Part shown: one piece after another, positions 14,175 to 14,579 of the stretch
Layout of the letters: each line of letters starts with the position of its first letter
Numbering within the stretch: the stretch's first letter is position 1
DNA from: Pseudomonadota bacterium
GTDB lineage: Bacteria; Pseudomonadota; Alphaproteobacteria; Caulobacterales; Caulobacteraceae
Direction: 5' to 3'
Assembly: GCA_023436945.1 (NCBI GenBank)
Contig: JAEZHG010000008.1
Span: 1 to 14,579 of the forward strand
Length of the DNA: 14,579 bases
Translations under genes and position numbers: made by a program
Notes under the pieces: generated by a model
Databases searched by the model: none
What the model was told of the DNA's origin: nothing
What the model saw: the letters and a program-made list of their open reading frames with translations, nothing else

Positions 14175-14190
14175 TAGGCCGGACTAAAGA

Positions 14191-14334
14191 TCACGCCGCT
14201 CGGTAAACACCGAGGATCATATCGACCAGATCAAGCTGCTCGTCCTCTGCATCCACGTTGGAGGAAACCACCTTCAGGCGCGGCTTCTTGGGTGCAAACG
14301 ACGGCTGGGCATCCAGCCAGTCCAGCAGGTCCAT
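14191..14334 (-). CDS. small hypothetical protein between zapA and 6S RNA
   Basis: A 47-residue ORF beginning M-D-L-L-D-W-L-D-A-Q-P-S-F and ending D-M-I-L-G-V-Y-R-A-A. It is acidic with amphipathic ends and has no signal peptide. The ATG has GGATGAG about 6 bases upstream. Codon third positions are GC-rich like those of real genes here, and this bias extends upstream in the same frame to about 14400, where the translation is very basic (K-P-R-R-K-A-A-K-R-R-R-A-R-K). The true protein may therefore be longer and start at GTG 14349 or an unusual codon. The frame is also that of zapA beyond its stop. I do not recognise a family. Confidence 0.5.
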   Translation of the reverse strand: MDLLDWLDAQPSFAPKKPRLKVVSSNVDAEDEQLDLVDMILGVYRAA

Positions 14335-14427
14335 CTGGCGCTCATCCACCTTGCGCGCACGACGGCGCTTGGCCGCTTTGCGTCGCGGCTTCCTCAGGCT
14401 CAGTGGATCGGAAAGGGGGCGTATCAG

Positions 14428-14579
14428 CTAAAAGCTTTGCGCCAGTTTCTCTAGTCTGGAGGCCACAGCGTTCAGGGCTTCGGCCACGCCGTCATTGTTC
14501 GGCTGGGGCGGATTGGCGGTGACAACCTGCACCTGACGGCCTTTCTTGGCCTCGGACAGTTCGTCGGCCAGCATCAGGG
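14428..14579 (-). CDS. zapA: cell division protein ZapA (C-terminal part)
   Basis: The window holds the last 49 codons or so, ending at TAG 14428-14430. The translation L-M-L-A-D-E-L-S-E-A-K-K-G, followed by a Pro/Asn linker and A-L-N-A-V-A-S-R-L-E-K-L-A-Q-S-F, matches the helical C-terminal region of ZapA, which forms the coiled coil used for tetramerisation. ZapA crosslinks FtsZ filaments in the cytoplasmic division ring. The N-terminal FtsZ-binding globular domain lies outside the window. The position upstream of 6S RNA and fthC is the classical zapA location and supports the call, which on sequence alone would be moderate. Confidence 0.75.
   Translation of the reverse strand, partial: LMLADELSEAKKGRQVQVVTANPPQPNNDGVAEALNAVASRLEKLAQSF

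Noticed and set aside
14292..14522. 76-codon plus-strand ORF near the right end
   Set aside because: It runs antisense to zapA and the small minus-strand ORF, and its Pro/Ala/Arg/Ser-rich translation looks like a shadow frame.

Overview
The window reads as ordinary chromosome of an alphaproteobacterium, most likely Caulobacterales and probably Brevundimonas or a close relative. This rests on the high GC content with GC-rich third codon positions, the split PurQ/PurL purine enzymes, the gene order zapA - 6S RNA - fthC, and several small lipoproteins. No database was searched, so the genus is an inference. No transposase, integrase, phage gene, CRISPR array or tRNA was found.

Layout. 18-1570 (+): a GNAT acetyltransferase, a PEBP/YbhB-type protein and a small unrecognised gene just after it, possibly a decayed GIY-YIG protein. 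1637-3566 (+): a DHA1-type MFS exporter, then purQ, closed by a strong terminator. 3774-5125 (+): two adjacent lipoprotein genes, the second MalM-like, ending at a hairpin that also serves the convergent small gene 5181-5399 (-). 5525-6310 (+): a polytopic membrane protein of TspO-like type. 6383-9054 (+): purL and a DUF305 lipoprotein. 9135-11710 (+): a GT4 glycosyltransferase and a cytochrome P450. From 11707 to the end all genes lie on the minus strand: a two-gene operon of an ExbB-like membrane protein and a BlaI/MecI-type repressor, the fthC-ymdB pair, the 6S RNA gene, a short ORF and the 3' end of zapA.

How the parts work together. PurQ (glutaminase) and PurL (synthetase) are two subunits of the same purine enzyme. 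Their genes lie about 2.8 kb apart, but their upstream regions share a motif that could couple their expression. FthC (one-carbon folate metabolism) is translationally coupled to a YmdB-type phosphoesterase and sits downstream of 6S RNA, in the arrangement known from other proteobacteria. The BlaI-type operon carries two near-perfect CopY/BlaI-like operators exactly 22 bp apart over its own promoter, which predicts autoregulation. No BlaR1-type sensor is next to it; its place is taken by an ExbB/TolQ-like protein that lacks the usual pore threonines. That operon and the well-defined 6S RNA gene are the most informative parts of the window.
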